Shown here in pieces: positions 10,601 through 19,070 of a stretch of DNA of 64,000 nt. The DNA lies in NCBI RefSeq assembly GCF_003469185.1, contig NZ_QSIL01000001.1, forward strand, positions 186,001 to 250,000, written 5' to 3'. This stretch comes from Collinsella sp. AM34-10. GTDB lineage: Bacteria; Actinomycetota; Coriobacteriia; Coriobacteriales; Coriobacteriaceae. The translations under genes were made by a program, and so were the position numbers. How positions within the stretch are numbered: the first letter of the stretch is position 1; each line of letters begins with the position of its first letter. The notes under the pieces were generated by a model that worked only from the letters and a program-made list of their open reading frames with translations, was not told where the DNA came from and did no database searches.

Positions 10601-11091
10601 TTCACGGCGCGCTCGACGGCGGTCATCGCATCTTGCTGTTCAGCCAGTTTACGGGCATGCTCGATATCATCGGCAAGCGCCTGGCCAAGGAGGATATCGC
10701 CTTCCTTAAACTCACGGGCGCATCGTCCAAGGAGGGCCGTGCCAAGATGGTTGCGCAGTTCCAAGCGGGCGAGGTGCCGGTCTTTTTGATTTCGCTCAAG
10801 GCGGGCGGCGTGGGCCTTAACCTGACGGCTGCCGACGTGGTCATTCACTACGACCCGTGGTGGAACGTGGCCGCGCAGGACCAGGCGACTGACCGCGCCC
10901 ACCGCATTGGCCAGCAGCACACCGTGACCGTGTACAAACTCATCGCCAAGGACACGATCGAGGAACGCATTATGCAGATGCAGGAGTCCAAGCGCGATCT
11001 GGTCAACAGCGTGCTCGGCGGCGACGGCATCTCATCGGCACTGTTTACGCGCGAGGATGTTCTGGCACTGCTCGGTGGCGACGGTCGCTAG
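7618..11091 (+). CDS. SNF2-family helicase with N-terminal SWIM zinc finger
   Basis: DEAD/SNF2 ATPase of 1157 residues, the bacterial HepA/RapA-like type with a SWIM domain. The SWIM zinc ligands appear as CDC followed by CKH near residues 78-92. The ATPase has ADDMGLGKT (Walker A, near 718-726), DEAQ (near 818), TGTPIENRLSELWSI, LLFSQFTGMLDIIG, SLKAGGVGLNLT and DRAHRIGQ. I chose the ATG at 7618 because GGAGG lies 5 bases before it; an in-frame TTG at 7606 would swallow that ribosome-binding site. Such proteins remodel nucleic-acid complexes, for example by recycling RNA polymerase or displacing DNA-bound proteins; the substrate cannot be read from sequence. It is a single gene between a repeat block and the superoxide reductase gene. 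Confidence 0.92.
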   Translation: MAQGTFVQALRKEAALSSTFMKGRSLMLNGAVLSFEDSGSRFSKNVNIEGTVRGSRGDLYKTHVALDMDEHEVIDYDCDCPAAFRYSGMCKHAIATALAYLDASGAEPVEGLRTPVRTFTVPTAQSKQPMRSAPTAPTVNPNFPFPAPVPTSPSLVAALSDLSDARMDELVAMRRKLASTIDPDAPKAVLEPSLVPYYNPLFADRFNWALEFRIRCGSVSYVVKDLDGMADAYVRGGTFSYGKKLTFVHVPEAFDDVSTKLLDFVAMTVAYLGDITSSRSASYDFVRNGFVAERQLPVSEHSVVSVLDLLRGRTMSFEPAWSRGTTTHRSYEVAVEPSPQGEGEVPAKRPPLLAAKIAPAAGGSYDLRLPADMYCFVAGDAAYLVDTRRARRTDTAFAQHAAPFLSHLLPCRTPVHIAADQVGEFCRMALPILRDYTDLTAPAALDAVAPEPSFAVAIGVDDGLVTCKITVSYGDWSADLFSLGAPGSPFEEQRPGVPPRDTVAEFRVMDTAALYFDFYEGGLAFEERDDARLFHLLTEGLSALSELGEVMLSDRLRQISVRPAPKLSVRATVKSNLLDVELGASGLSAADLAIYLDSYKRHQTFARLTSGDIVRLDEGARAAFGLAEDLGVDAVDLLDGVSLPASSTLFVDSMLARTPTLEADRDAAFRRTVERLDTLGKMDFTVPASLKATLRGYQVDGYQWLGSLEHLGLGGILADDMGLGKTLQMIAHILARVEAGDTKPTLVVCPASLVYNWAAELERFAPSLDVCAIVGAKAQRRVQIAGAAEHNVVVTSYDLMRRDIDEYVEQDFARVVLDEAQYIKNPLTQVARAAKRLPAGVRFALTGTPIENRLSELWSIFDFLMPGLLGTRDSFAKRFESPVEHAEGDSAARLQALVSPFVLRRVKEDVVADLPEKIEDTVMAQLTGEQRKLYLANQDRIAQQVQHREAGEFKKDKLKVLAELTKLRQICCDPHLHYADYKAGSAKLDTCMELVHGALDGGHRILLFSQFTGMLDIIGKRLAKEDIAFLKLTGASSKEGRAKMVAQFQAGEVPVFLISLKAGGVGLNLTAADVVIHYDPWWNVAAQDQATDRAHRIGQQHTVTVYKLIAKDTIEERIMQMQESKRDLVNSVLGGDGISSALFTREDVLALLGGDGR

Positions 11092-11256
11092 CTGCGCGCG
11101 GGATGGGGCTGCCGAGTCGGACCAGGTCACCGGTTCGTCCTGGCCCGACCGCTTGCCGCGCCCGTTATGTGTTCATTTGCCATGCCGTGGATGGTTCGCC
11201 TGCCTTTGGGCATAAGAAGCATCAGGAATATTGGCACATCAGCAAAGGAGAACATC

Positions 11257-11619
11257 ATGGCGAAATTCTTTAAGGATTCCAATGGCAAGCTCGTTGCCGC
11301 CCTTGGCGACGGCGTTGCGACCCCTGCCGGCTGCACGGAGCTGACGGCAAACACCGAGGATGCGGCGCACGAGAAGCACGTGCCTGTTGTCGAGATCGAG
11401 CGCGACGGCCACGTTATTCGTGCGCGCGTGGGCTCGACGGAGCACCCCATGCTGCCCGAGCACTACATCGAGTGGATCGCGCTTGAGGCCGAGGGCCGCC
11501 TGGAGATCCATTACCTTGAGCCCGGCATGAAGCCCACGACGTTTTTCGCTGGCGGCTCCAAGACCGGTACCGTCTATGCCTACTGCAATCTGCATGGGCT
11601 GTGGTCCGCGACGTTCTAG
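11257..11619 (+). CDS. dfx: Desulfoferrodoxin-type superoxide reductase lacking the N-terminal iron site
   Basis: Small cytoplasmic iron protein of 120 residues that reduces superoxide to peroxide, a typical oxygen defence of anaerobes. Ligands of the catalytic iron centre are visible: EKHVP, STEHPMLPEHYIEWI and the C-terminal CNLHGLW. The first 35 residues align in style with the desulforedoxin domain of desulfoferrodoxins, but its four cysteines are missing apart from one GC, so the rubredoxin-like centre cannot form. This resembles class III superoxide reductases. The ATG at 11257 is preceded by AAAGGAG with 6-base spacing. A strong hairpin terminator follows at 11666, so the gene is probably monocistronic. 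Confidence 0.92.
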   Translation: MAKFFKDSNGKLVAALGDGVATPAGCTELTANTEDAAHEKHVPVVEIERDGHVIRARVGSTEHPMLPEHYIEWIALEAEGRLEIHYLEPGMKPTTFFAGGSKTGTVYAYCNLHGLWSATF

Positions 11620-11665
11620 GAGTGCGCCCCCGCTCGGGGTATCATAGCTAGCATATGCACATGCG

Positions 11666-11697
11666 AGCGCCGGCTGCATTATGCGGCCGGCGCTTTT
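11666..11697 (+). terminator. Rho-independent terminator after the superoxide reductase gene
   Basis: A 9-base perfect stem AGCGCCGGC / GCCGGCGCT (11666-11674 and 11686-11694) is followed by TTTT. It separates the superoxide reductase gene from the NadE-like gene. Confidence 0.85.
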
Positions 11698-11736
11698 ACT
11701 ACGACAACGACGATTTACGACGGAAAGGGCTGGGCC

Positions 11737-13722
11737 ATGAAGCTCGCACTTGCACAGATCGATATGCGCCTGGGTGACATCGAAGGCATTTGTGGTCGCA
11801 TCGAGGACCAGGCTCGCCTGGCTCATGAGCGCGGCACGCGCGTGCTGTGCGTTCCGGCCCCGCTCTTTATGGGCGCCATGCCGGGCAGCCTGGTGGGCGC
11901 TGCCGATTTTGAGCACGATATGCTGACGGGCCTGACGGGCGTTGCCGAGCGCATCCAAGAGCTCGACATGATCTGCATCGTGCCCGCTGCGGTTTCGTTT
12001 GAGGGCCAGCCCCTGCTTGACTATATGATGCTTAAGGATGGTCGCGTGGTGCCTGCGCGCGCAAGCATTGCCCTGCAGCGTGGCGAGAGCAACGATGCGC
12101 GTTGGGCACCTCCGGTGTTTGATGTGGACGGCGTGCGCATCGCTGTGGTGTTTGACCTGGACCGCGAGCTCGAAATGCTGCCGACCGGCGTCGACCTCAT
12201 TGCCTATTTCCAGTTTAATGCGTTTGACATGACCGATCGCGAGACCGCCGCCGTCGCCGCCGTGCGCAGCGGTGCCTACCGCAAGATCGCCTCCAAGCGC
12301 AGCGTATGGTTTGCCTGCATGGCGCCGGTCGGCGCCTATGACGAGTCGGTGTATACCGGCGGGTCGTTTGTGCTCGACGATTGCGGTCGCGTGGTGGCCC
12401 AGGCGCCGTGTTTTGAGGAGAGCCTGCTGGTTCAGGAGATTCAACGCGGCGTGATGCTCGATGCCCTGGAGGACCATGAGCTGCCCCAGTTTCGCTCCGA
12501 GGAGTGGCTGTGGCAGGCGCTGGTGCTTGCCGTGCGCGACAATGCCCGCGCCCGCGGTGCGTCGCGTGCCGTGGTGGCGCTCGAGGGCGATTTGCCGTCG
12601 TCCCTGTTGGCAGCGCTTGCCGTCGATGCCTTGGGTCCTCGTAACGTAATTGGCTTAGCGCTGGGACGCAACCGCATCTTTACGCCGGCGCAGGAGGAGG
12701 CCGAGGCCGCCCGCTGTTCTGCTGTTCGCTCAATCGCCGAACGCTTGCACATTCGCACCGTCGAGCGCGATGCGCCGGATGCGGAGCGCGTGCTCGACCG
12801 CGACGTGTCGGCGGGCGATGCCGAGCGCCTGCGTTCGCGCGCGCTGGGCCTGATGCTCGAGGATACGGCGCTCGAGCTGGGCGCTACGGCGCTGAGCCCG
12901 CTTTCCAAGACCGAGTACGCGCTGGCGGCGCCCGCGCTGTCCGGTGGCTACCAGGGCGACTTTGCGCCCTTTGGCGATGTGTATCTGTCGACGCTCGAGT
13001 TTGTGGCACGCGTGCGCAACCGCGCCTCGGCCGTGGTGCCCCAAGAGCTCGTGACGCTCAACGCGGTGGAGGATTGCATGGATCGCGTGCTGGCGCAGGC
13101 GCTCTCGACGCTCGCCGGTCCGGTTGATATGCTCGATCGCGCGGCGCAGCTGCTTGGCGGGCTTGAGCCGGGCGAGGTCGATGGTGCGCTCGAGTCGCAC
13201 GTGGACCGCAACCGTCCCTTTGACGACATCCCGATGGCCGCCGCCAAGCCCGAGGCCTGCTCGCTGCTGCTGATGCTCGTGCGCCAGGGTGAGGCTGCCC
13301 GTCGCATGCTACCGACGGCGCCGATCGTTTCGGCCCGTTCGTTTGCCGAGCGCGCCTGGCCGTACATGCTTGCGTGGTCCGATCTTGGCCTTAGCGGTAA
13401 AGAGCGCATGACGGTTGATTCGCTGGCGCGCGCCGAGGTGCGTCGCTTTGCCGACGACGATACGAGTGACCGTATGCGCGGCGAGATGATGGGCATATTG
13501 GGCGAGCTGTTGGGTATTTCGCCCGAGCAGATGGAAGAGCTGCGCTCCGAGGACGGTCAGCGTCGTCTGCATGAGGGCATGAAAAAGTTTGAGGGCGAGG
13601 TCCAGGACGCCATTGATAAGATGATGGGCGGTCAGGGCGGACCGCAGGGTGGGTCCCAGGGAGGTCCGATGCCGCATCCGCCGGTTGATCCCCGACAGTT
13701 TCCGTTCTTCAGCCAGAACTAA
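11737..13722 (+). CDS. NAD synthetase (NadE)-like protein with degenerate amidase and synthetase active sites
   Basis: Protein of 661 residues with the layout of glutamine-dependent NAD+ synthetase: a nitrilase-type N-terminal half (MKLALAQIDMRLGDIEG) and a synthetase-like half (for example VVALEGDLPSSLLAALAVDA and YQGDFAPFGDVY). The catalytic positions look lost. The nitrilase glutamate in the usual PE motif reads PA (residues 40-41), the expected lysine region reads ARASIAL (107-113), and the cysteine position in IAVVFDLD (135-142) is V or F. The ATP-binding SGGxDS loop reads EGDLPS (283-288). The tail is Gly/Gln/Pro-rich. The start at 11737 has GGAAAGGG 7 bases upstream. It is probably not an active NAD synthetase and may be structural or regulatory. 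Family membership is fairly secure; the current role is unknown. Confidence 0.75.
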   Translation: MKLALAQIDMRLGDIEGICGRIEDQARLAHERGTRVLCVPAPLFMGAMPGSLVGAADFEHDMLTGLTGVAERIQELDMICIVPAAVSFEGQPLLDYMMLKDGRVVPARASIALQRGESNDARWAPPVFDVDGVRIAVVFDLDRELEMLPTGVDLIAYFQFNAFDMTDRETAAVAAVRSGAYRKIASKRSVWFACMAPVGAYDESVYTGGSFVLDDCGRVVAQAPCFEESLLVQEIQRGVMLDALEDHELPQFRSEEWLWQALVLAVRDNARARGASRAVVALEGDLPSSLLAALAVDALGPRNVIGLALGRNRIFTPAQEEAEAARCSAVRSIAERLHIRTVERDAPDAERVLDRDVSAGDAERLRSRALGLMLEDTALELGATALSPLSKTEYALAAPALSGGYQGDFAPFGDVYLSTLEFVARVRNRASAVVPQELVTLNAVEDCMDRVLAQALSTLAGPVDMLDRAAQLLGGLEPGEVDGALESHVDRNRPFDDIPMAAAKPEACSLLLMLVRQGEAARRMLPTAPIVSARSFAERAWPYMLAWSDLGLSGKERMTVDSLARAEVRRFADDDTSDRMRGEMMGILGELLGISPEQMEELRSEDGQRRLHEGMKKFEGEVQDAIDKMMGGQGGPQGGSQGGPMPHPPVDPRQFPFFSQN

Positions 13723-13859
13723 CTATGGGATGGGATTCGCTCCCAACCCCGATACTTCAACTAAGCGTCTTGGCCCCGTTGTGTTATTCTAGAACAGACG
13801 TTCGTGAATGATGCGCGGGGCCTTGCCTTGCGCTGTGCTTGTGACGAGGGGAGGTCGGC

Positions 13860-14381
13860 TTGGTTATCTTGGGTATCGACCCTGGTTTGGCCCATACGGG
13901 CTGGGGGATTATCGAGGAGCGACGTGGCGAGGTTCGCTGCCGTGCCTACGGCTGTATCGAGACCAGTGCGGGCAGCCCGCTCGCGGTGCGCCTGTCGCAT
14001 ATCGCCCGCGACCTCAAGGGCGTCGTCGAACGCTATCGCCCCGATACCGCGGCTATCGAGAGCATCTACTTTGGCGCTAACGTTCGTTCGGCTATCCCAA
14101 CGGCGCATGCCCGCGGTGCTGCGCTCGTGGCGCTTTCGGAGTGCGCGCTCGAGATTGGCGAATACACGCCCATGCAGATCAAACAGGCCGTGGTGGGCAC
14201 GGGCGCTGCAGATAAACGGCAGGTTGCCTACATGGTGCGCACGCTCACGCAGCTCGATCACGACCCGCATCCCGACCATGCCGCCGATGCTCTGGCCTGC
14301 GCCATCTGCCACGTTAACCTCAGCCGCACCCGGGCGCTTACCGGCGGCGAGTTCTATCAACAGAGAGGAACCGGATACTGA
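13860..14381 (+). CDS. ruvC: Crossover junction endodeoxyribonuclease RuvC
   Basis: Holliday-junction resolvase of 173 residues that acts with RuvAB in recombination. The acidic active-site residues sit in GIDPGLAHTGWG, AIESIYFG and HPDHAADALACAI. I chose the TTG at 13860 because GGGGAGG lies about 5 bases upstream and the product then begins with the conserved MVILGIDPG. The stop overlaps the ruvA start by one base (TGATG), which indicates translational coupling. Confidence 0.95.
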   Translation: MVILGIDPGLAHTGWGIIEERRGEVRCRAYGCIETSAGSPLAVRLSHIARDLKGVVERYRPDTAAIESIYFGANVRSAIPTAHARGAALVALSECALEIGEYTPMQIKQAVVGTGAADKRQVAYMVRTLTQLDHDPHPDHAADALACAICHVNLSRTRALTGGEFYQQRGTGY

Positions 14382-15001
14382 TGATCTCCCAGCTCCATGG
14401 AACGCTTGTCGAGGCCACGATGAGCTCGGCCGTCGTCGATGTATCGGGCGTGGGCTTTGAGCTCGGTATTTCGGGCAGCACTGCCGCCACGCTGCCTACG
14501 CCCGGCGGTGAGGTTCGCCTTTATACCCGTATGCAGGTGCGCGAGGACGCCATGACGCTCTTTGGCTTTGCCTCCAAGGACGAGCGCACGATGTTCGATC
14601 GGCTCGTTTCTGTCTCGGGCGTCGGTCCGCGCCTGGCGCTTGCCGTGCTTTCCACCTATACCGTGGGACAGCTGTATTCCCTGGTAATGGCCGAGGATGA
14701 CAAGGGCATGGCCAAGGTGCCCGGTGTGGGTAAAAAGACTGCGCAGCGTCTGATCCTGGAGCTTAAGAGTACCTTTGCCAAGGACAAGGGCTTTGTTCCG
14801 GTCGACGTAATTCCCGGTCAGGTTGCGATGCCGGTTCCCGCTGCAGCTCCCTCGGCGATCGATGACGCCCGCGCGGCGCTCCTTTCCATGGGCTTTAGCC
14901 CGCAGGAGACCGAGGTTGCCCTGAGCGGGTATGATGGGCAGGATATGCGTGTCGAGGATTTGCTCGGCGCGGCGCTTAAGCGACTCGGAATGGATGCGTG
15001 A
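14381..15001 (+). CDS. ruvA: Holliday junction DNA helicase subunit RuvA
   Basis: Four-way-junction-binding subunit of 206 residues. It has an N-terminal OB fold ([12 protein letters not shown]), helix-hairpin-helix motifs ([12 protein letters not shown] and [16 protein letters not shown]) and a C-terminal RuvB-contacting domain ([20 protein letters not shown]). It lies between ruvC and ruvB with one-base TGATG overlaps at both ends, so the three genes form a tightly coupled operon. Confidence 0.97.
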   Translation: MISQLHGTLVEATMSSAVVDVSGVGFELGISGSTAATLPTPGGEVRLYTRMQVREDAMTLFGFASKDERTMFDRLVSVSGVGPRLALAVLSTYTVGQLYSLVMAEDDKGMAKVPGVGKKTAQRLILELKSTFAKDKGFVPVDVIPGQVAMPVPAAAPSAIDDARAALLSMGFSPQETEVALSGYDGQDMRVEDLLGAALKRLGMDA

Positions 15002-16068
15002 TGTGGGAAGCCGATGACTCTCAGGACCTGTGGGCGACGCCCGGCAACTCGCCGGCGGCATCCATGGCGCACGGTGAGCGCATGGTGGGCTCGGAGCTAA
15101 CGCCCGAAGACCTCGATGTCGACCGTACCCTGCGTCCCCAGCGCCTGGACGACTACTGCGGTCAGGAGCATATCAAGCAGAGCCTTCGCGTGCTGATCGA
15201 GGCGGCTCAGAGCCGTGGCGAGACGCTCGACCACGTGATCTTCTCGGGCCCTCCAGGTCTGGGCAAGACCACGCTGGCCACCGTTATCGCCAACGAGCTG
15301 GGCGCTCAGATCAAGACGACGAGCGGCCCCGCTATTGCGCGTACCGGTGACCTGGCAGCCATCCTGACTAACTTGCAGCCGGGTGACGTGCTGTTTATCG
15401 ATGAGATCCACCGCCTTAACCGGTCGGTCGAGGAAGTCCTATATCCCGCTATGGAGGACTTTGCGCTCGATATCGTGATCGGTAAAGGTCCGGCCGCACG
15501 TTCGATTCGCCTGGATATCCCTAAGTTCACGCTGGTGGCGGCAACGACTCGCTCGGGCATGCTGACCGGCCCGCTGCGCGACCGCTTTGGCATTTCGTAT
15601 CGCCTGGATTACTACACGGTCGAGGAGCTTGCCCAGATCGTGACCCGCTCGGCGACCATCTTGGGCGTGACGATAGACCATCCGAGTGCGCTCGAGATCG
15701 GCTCGCGTTCGCGTGGCACGCCGCGCCTGGCCAACCGTCTGCTCAAACGCGTGCGCGACTATGCGCAGGTGCGCGGCAACGGTCCTATTGAGCTTGATAT
15801 TTGCCGCCAGGCACTCGAGTTCTTCGAGATTGATGAGCTTGGTCTGGACTGGATGGATATTCGCATCTTGGAGACGCTCGCCAAGACGTTCTCCGGCCGT
15901 GCCGTGGGCCTGACGACCCTTGCCAGCGCGGTGGGCGAGGACCCGGGTACGCTCGAGGATGTCTATGAGCCCTATCTGCTGCAGTGCGGCTTGATGATTC
16001 GCACGCCCCAGGGCCGTCAGGCAACGCTTCGCACCTTTGAGCATTTGGGTATCGAGCCAGCCGTTTAG
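15001..16068 (+). CDS. ruvB: Holliday junction branch-migration ATPase RuvB
   Basis: AAA+ motor of 355 residues that drives branch migration with RuvA. Walker A is [11 protein letters not shown] and Walker B is [11 protein letters not shown]; sensor 1 is [17 protein letters not shown] and sensor 2 lies in [20 protein letters not shown]-terminal winged-helix domain follows. I placed the start at the ATG at 15001, which overlaps the ruvA stop by one base as in the ruvC-ruvA junction. A GTG one codon upstream (14998) is possible but less likely. No convincing terminator is seen before fhs. Confidence 0.97.
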   Translation: MWEADDSQDLWATPGNSPAASMAHGERMVGSELTPEDLDVDRTLRPQRLDDYCGQEHIKQSLRVLIEAAQSRGETLDHVIFSGPPGLGKTTLATVIANELGAQIKTTSGPAIARTGDLAAILTNLQPGDVLFIDEIHRLNRSVEEVLYPAMEDFALDIVIGKGPAARSIRLDIPKFTLVAATTRSGMLTGPLRDRFGISYRLDYYTVEELAQIVTRSATILGVTIDHPSALEIGSRSRGTPRLANRLLKRVRDYAQVRGNGPIELDICRQALEFFEIDELGLDWMDIRILETLAKTFSGRAVGLTTLASAVGEDPGTLEDVYEPYLLQCGLMIRTPQGRQATLRTFEHLGIEPAV

Positions 16069-16214
16069 AGTCGGGTTTGTTTTGGCTAGTCTGTAGGCTA
16101 TCGCTGAGCATTGGATAAACATATCGCCATTCATCGGTTACGGGTGTTTTACTATTGCGCGCCCGTGCTATGCTGAATTGGTCTTTTTCTCATCCGGTAA
16201 CGAAAGGACCGCCC

Positions 16215-17882
16215 ATGCCTACTGACATCGAAATCGCACGTTCCGTCACGCCGCTGCCCATTACCGAGGTGGCTAAGAACGCCGGCGTCGACGTAAAGCA
16301 CCTGATTCCGTACGGCTTCGACAAGGCTAAGGTCGACTATTCGCTGCTCAACGAGCCGACCGATCACCAGGCCAAGCTCGTCCTCGTGACCGCCATCAAC
16401 CCCACGCCCGCTGGCGAGGGCAAGACCACCACGACCATCGGTCTGGCCGATGGCCTGCGCCGTCGCGGTGTCAAGAGCGCTGTGGCCCTGCGCGAGCCCT
16501 CGCTCGGCCCCGTCTTTGGCGTCAAGGGCGGCGCCGCCGGCGGCGGTTGGGCCCAGGTCATCCCCATGGAAGACATCAACCTGCACTTTACCGGCGACTT
16601 CCACGCTATCGGTGCCGCCAATAACCTGCTGGCCGCCATGCTCGACAACCATATTCAGCAGGGCAACCAGCTCGGTATCGACGTCAAGCGCATCACCTGG
16701 AAGCGCGTCGTCGACATGAACGACCGCCAGCTGCGCCATGTTATCGACGGCATCGGCGGCAAGGCTCAGGGCGTGCCGCGCGAGGACGGCTTCGATATCA
16801 CCGTTGCCTCCGAGGTCATGGCGATCCTGTGCTTATCCACGAGCATCAACGACCTCAAGGAGCGCCTGGGCGAGATTGTCGTCGGCTACAGTTATGCCGG
16901 CGAGCCCGTCCGCGCCCGCGACCTTAAGGCTCAGGGCGCCATGGCCGCGCTGCTTAAGGATGCGCTCAAGCCCAATTTGGTGCAGACGCTCGAGGGCACG
17001 CCCGCATTTGTCCACGGCGGTCCCTTCGCCAATATCGCCCACGGCTGCAACTCCATCATGGCCACGCGTATGGCCATGCGCTTTGGTGATGTCGCCATTA
17101 CCGAGGCAGGCTTTGGCGCCGATCTGGGTGCCGAGAAGTTCCTCGACATCAAGTGTCGCATGACGGGCGTTCGTCCCAGCGCCGTCGTGATTGTCGCCAC
17201 CGCCCGTGCGCTTAAGTACAACGGCGGCGTTGCCAAGGCCGACCTTAACGACGAGAACCTCGATGCCCTCAAGGCCGGCATGCCCAACCTGCTGCGCCAC
17301 GTTGACAATATCCAGAGCGTCTATGGTCTTCCCTGTGTGGTTGCCATCAACCGCTTCCCGACGGACACCGAGGCAGAGCTTGCGCTCATCGAGTCCGAGT
17401 GCCAGAAGCTCGGCGTCAACGTTAAGCTTTCCGAGGTCTGGGCCAAGGGCGGCGAGGGCGCCCTCGAGCTGGCCGATGAGGTCATGCGCCTGATTGAGCA
17501 GCCGAGCGAGCTCAAGTTTGCCTACGAGGACGGTGCCGATGTTGCCGATGCTCTGGAGGCCGTCGCCACCAAGGTCTACCGCGCCGACGGCGTCGACTTT
17601 ACGCCGGCTGCCAAGCGTCAGCTCGCCGAGCTGCGCGAGAACGGCTTTGGCAACCTGCCGGTGTGCGTCGCCAAGACCCAGTACAGCTTTAGCGACAACG
17701 CCAAGGCGCTGGGCGCCCCCGAGGGCTTCCGCATCACCGTGCGCGAGCTCAAGGTTTCCGCCGGTGCTCACTTTGTGGTCGCGCTGACTGGCAGCGTCCT
17801 GACCATGCCGGGCCTGCCCAAGGTTCCCGCGGCCGAGAACATCGACGTCGACAACGACGGCAATATCACCGGCCTGTTCTAA
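16215..17882 (+). CDS. fhs: Formate-tetrahydrofolate ligase
   Basis: Cytoplasmic enzyme of 555 residues that makes 10-formyl-THF from formate, THF and ATP. Family signatures are [18 protein letters not shown] (ATP loop), [26 protein letters not shown] and [19 protein letters not shown]. The ATG at 16215 follows GAAAGGA with 6-base spacing; an in-frame codon at 16155 would add an unrelated leader. The partner genes fchA and folD lie about 12 kb downstream at 29178-30667 and would carry the one-carbon unit on to methylene-THF. A strong terminator follows the stop. Confidence 0.97.
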   Translation: MPTDIEIARSVTPLPITEVAKNAGVDVKHLIPYGFDKAKVDYSLLNEPTDHQAKLVLVTAINPTPAGEGKTTTTIGLADGLRRRGVKSAVALREPSLGPVFGVKGGAAGGGWAQVIPMEDINLHFTGDFHAIGAANNLLAAMLDNHIQQGNQLGIDVKRITWKRVVDMNDRQLRHVIDGIGGKAQGVPREDGFDITVASEVMAILCLSTSINDLKERLGEIVVGYSYAGEPVRARDLKAQGAMAALLKDALKPNLVQTLEGTPAFVHGGPFANIAHGCNSIMATRMAMRFGDVAITEAGFGADLGAEKFLDIKCRMTGVRPSAVVIVATARALKYNGGVAKADLNDENLDALKAGMPNLLRHVDNIQSVYGLPCVVAINRFPTDTEAELALIESECQKLGVNVKLSEVWAKGGEGALELADEVMRLIEQPSELKFAYEDGADVADALEAVATKVYRADGVDFTPAAKRQLAELRENGFGNLPVCVAKTQYSFSDNAKALGAPEGFRITVRELKVSAGAHFVVALTGSVLTMPGLPKVPAAENIDVDNDGNITGLF

Positions 17883-17907
17883 GCCTGCTGCTTATAGCCG
17901 CTTGCCC

Positions 17908-17944
17908 GCCCCGCCGCGCCCACCAAGGCCCGGCGGGGCTTTTT
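17908..17944 (+). terminator. Rho-independent terminator of fhs
   Basis: A perfect 9-base stem GCCCCGCCG / CGGCGGGGC (17908-17916 and 17931-17939) with a 14-base loop is followed by TTTTT. Confidence 0.88.
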
Positions 17945-18062
17945 GATCCTTAGGCACGCGCATGTCTTGTAGATACCGACGGCCTTTGCCCATCATAGGC
18001 TTTTGCGCGGGTAGAATGCATGGATAACTTGATGCTTACAGGCGACGGAAAGGAAACGTTGC

Positions 18063-19052
18063 ATGGACCAGGACAAGACGACCGTGATGGGCGGATATGG
18101 TTCCGCGCAGGCTGACGATAGCGCCGATGCGACCCGCGTTGTGTCGAACCCCGGCAATGCTGCCCCCGATGCGACGCAGGCGTCCGCCGAACCCACACGA
18201 GTTATGGGCTATGGCGATACACCGCGGGATCCGTTTGATTATGCACCGCAGGACCCGTATGGCAATGCGACGCCGGACCCGTATGGCAATGCGGCGGCAG
18301 GCGCTTATAATAACCTGCCGCAAAATCCCATTCCGCAGCCTCAGCAGACGACGTATATGCCGCGCACGGCACAGTCCCAGCCTCGTTATGAGTCGCGCGA
18401 TCCGTATGCGCGCCAGCCTTATCGTGAGTACCCCAAGTCGATTCCGCAGTATGGTGAGGACGAGGAAGAGGCGCCGTCGCGTTCGTCGAGTGTGATCAAG
18501 AAGATCCTCATTGTGCTGGCGATCTTTTTTGCGCTGTCGGTTGTATTCGCCATTGTGTCGGGCATGCTCAACAAACGGGGGAGTTCAACGGCCGATACCA
18601 CTGCCGAGCAAACCGAGTCCGCCTCATCTAACACCGTCGATCTGAGCGATATCCCGGGGCAGTACTGGTCCAACGCCAAGAAGCTCCTCAAGTCGCGCGG
18701 GGCCGATCTTTCGAATGCTGTGATTCTGACTGACGACGGCTCGACGCCTGTTGTCGATGCCAACTGGGTCGTCACATCTGCCTACTACAACGCTGACGGC
18801 AACCTGGAGGTCCAGCTTACGCGCAAGGACGGCTCGTCGGGCAATGCGTCCGGCGATCAAGGCACCACGGACAGCTCGAGCTCCAACACGCTGGAGGACC
18901 TGAGCAACAAGGCCCAGGAGCTTGGAGATAAGGCTCAAGAGCTGGGCGACACGGCTCAGAACCTCGACGATACCGCGCAGAACCTGGGCGATATGGCTAC
19001 CAATGCTTGGGACGCGCTGCAAAACGGCATTTCGGGCGCACAGGGAAACTAG
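18063..19052 (+). CDS. Single-pass membrane protein with TxV motifs and a heptad-repeat tail
   Basis: Unrecognised protein of 329 residues. The cytoplasmic N-terminal half is Pro/Tyr/Gln-rich and holds three similar motifs, TTVMG (6-10), TRVVS (24-28) and TRVMG (45-49), plus a short repeat DPYGNA. One membrane helix (KKILIVLAIFFALSVVFAI) follows basic residues near position 140. The outer part has a small globular region (QYWSNAKKLLKSRGADLSNA), possibly PASTA-like, and a Ser/Gly linker. It ends in at least four heptads of the type KAQELGD / TAQNLDD that should form a coiled coil. GAAAGGA precedes the ATG by 8 bases. The threonine motifs resemble Ser/Thr-kinase target sites read by FHA domains in Gram-positive bacteria; that role is inference. 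Confidence 0.8.
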   Translation: MDQDKTTVMGGYGSAQADDSADATRVVSNPGNAAPDATQASAEPTRVMGYGDTPRDPFDYAPQDPYGNATPDPYGNAAAGAYNNLPQNPIPQPQQTTYMPRTAQSQPRYESRDPYARQPYREYPKSIPQYGEDEEEAPSRSSSVIKKILIVLAIFFALSVVFAIVSGMLNKRGSSTADTTAEQTESASSNTVDLSDIPGQYWSNAKKLLKSRGADLSNAVILTDDGSTPVVDANWVVTSAYYNADGNLEVQLTRKDGSSGNASGDQGTTDSSSSNTLEDLSNKAQELGDKAQELGDTAQNLDDTAQNLGDMATNAWDALQNGISGAQGN

Positions 19053-19070
19053 CGGCTGAGCGGGGCGGGG

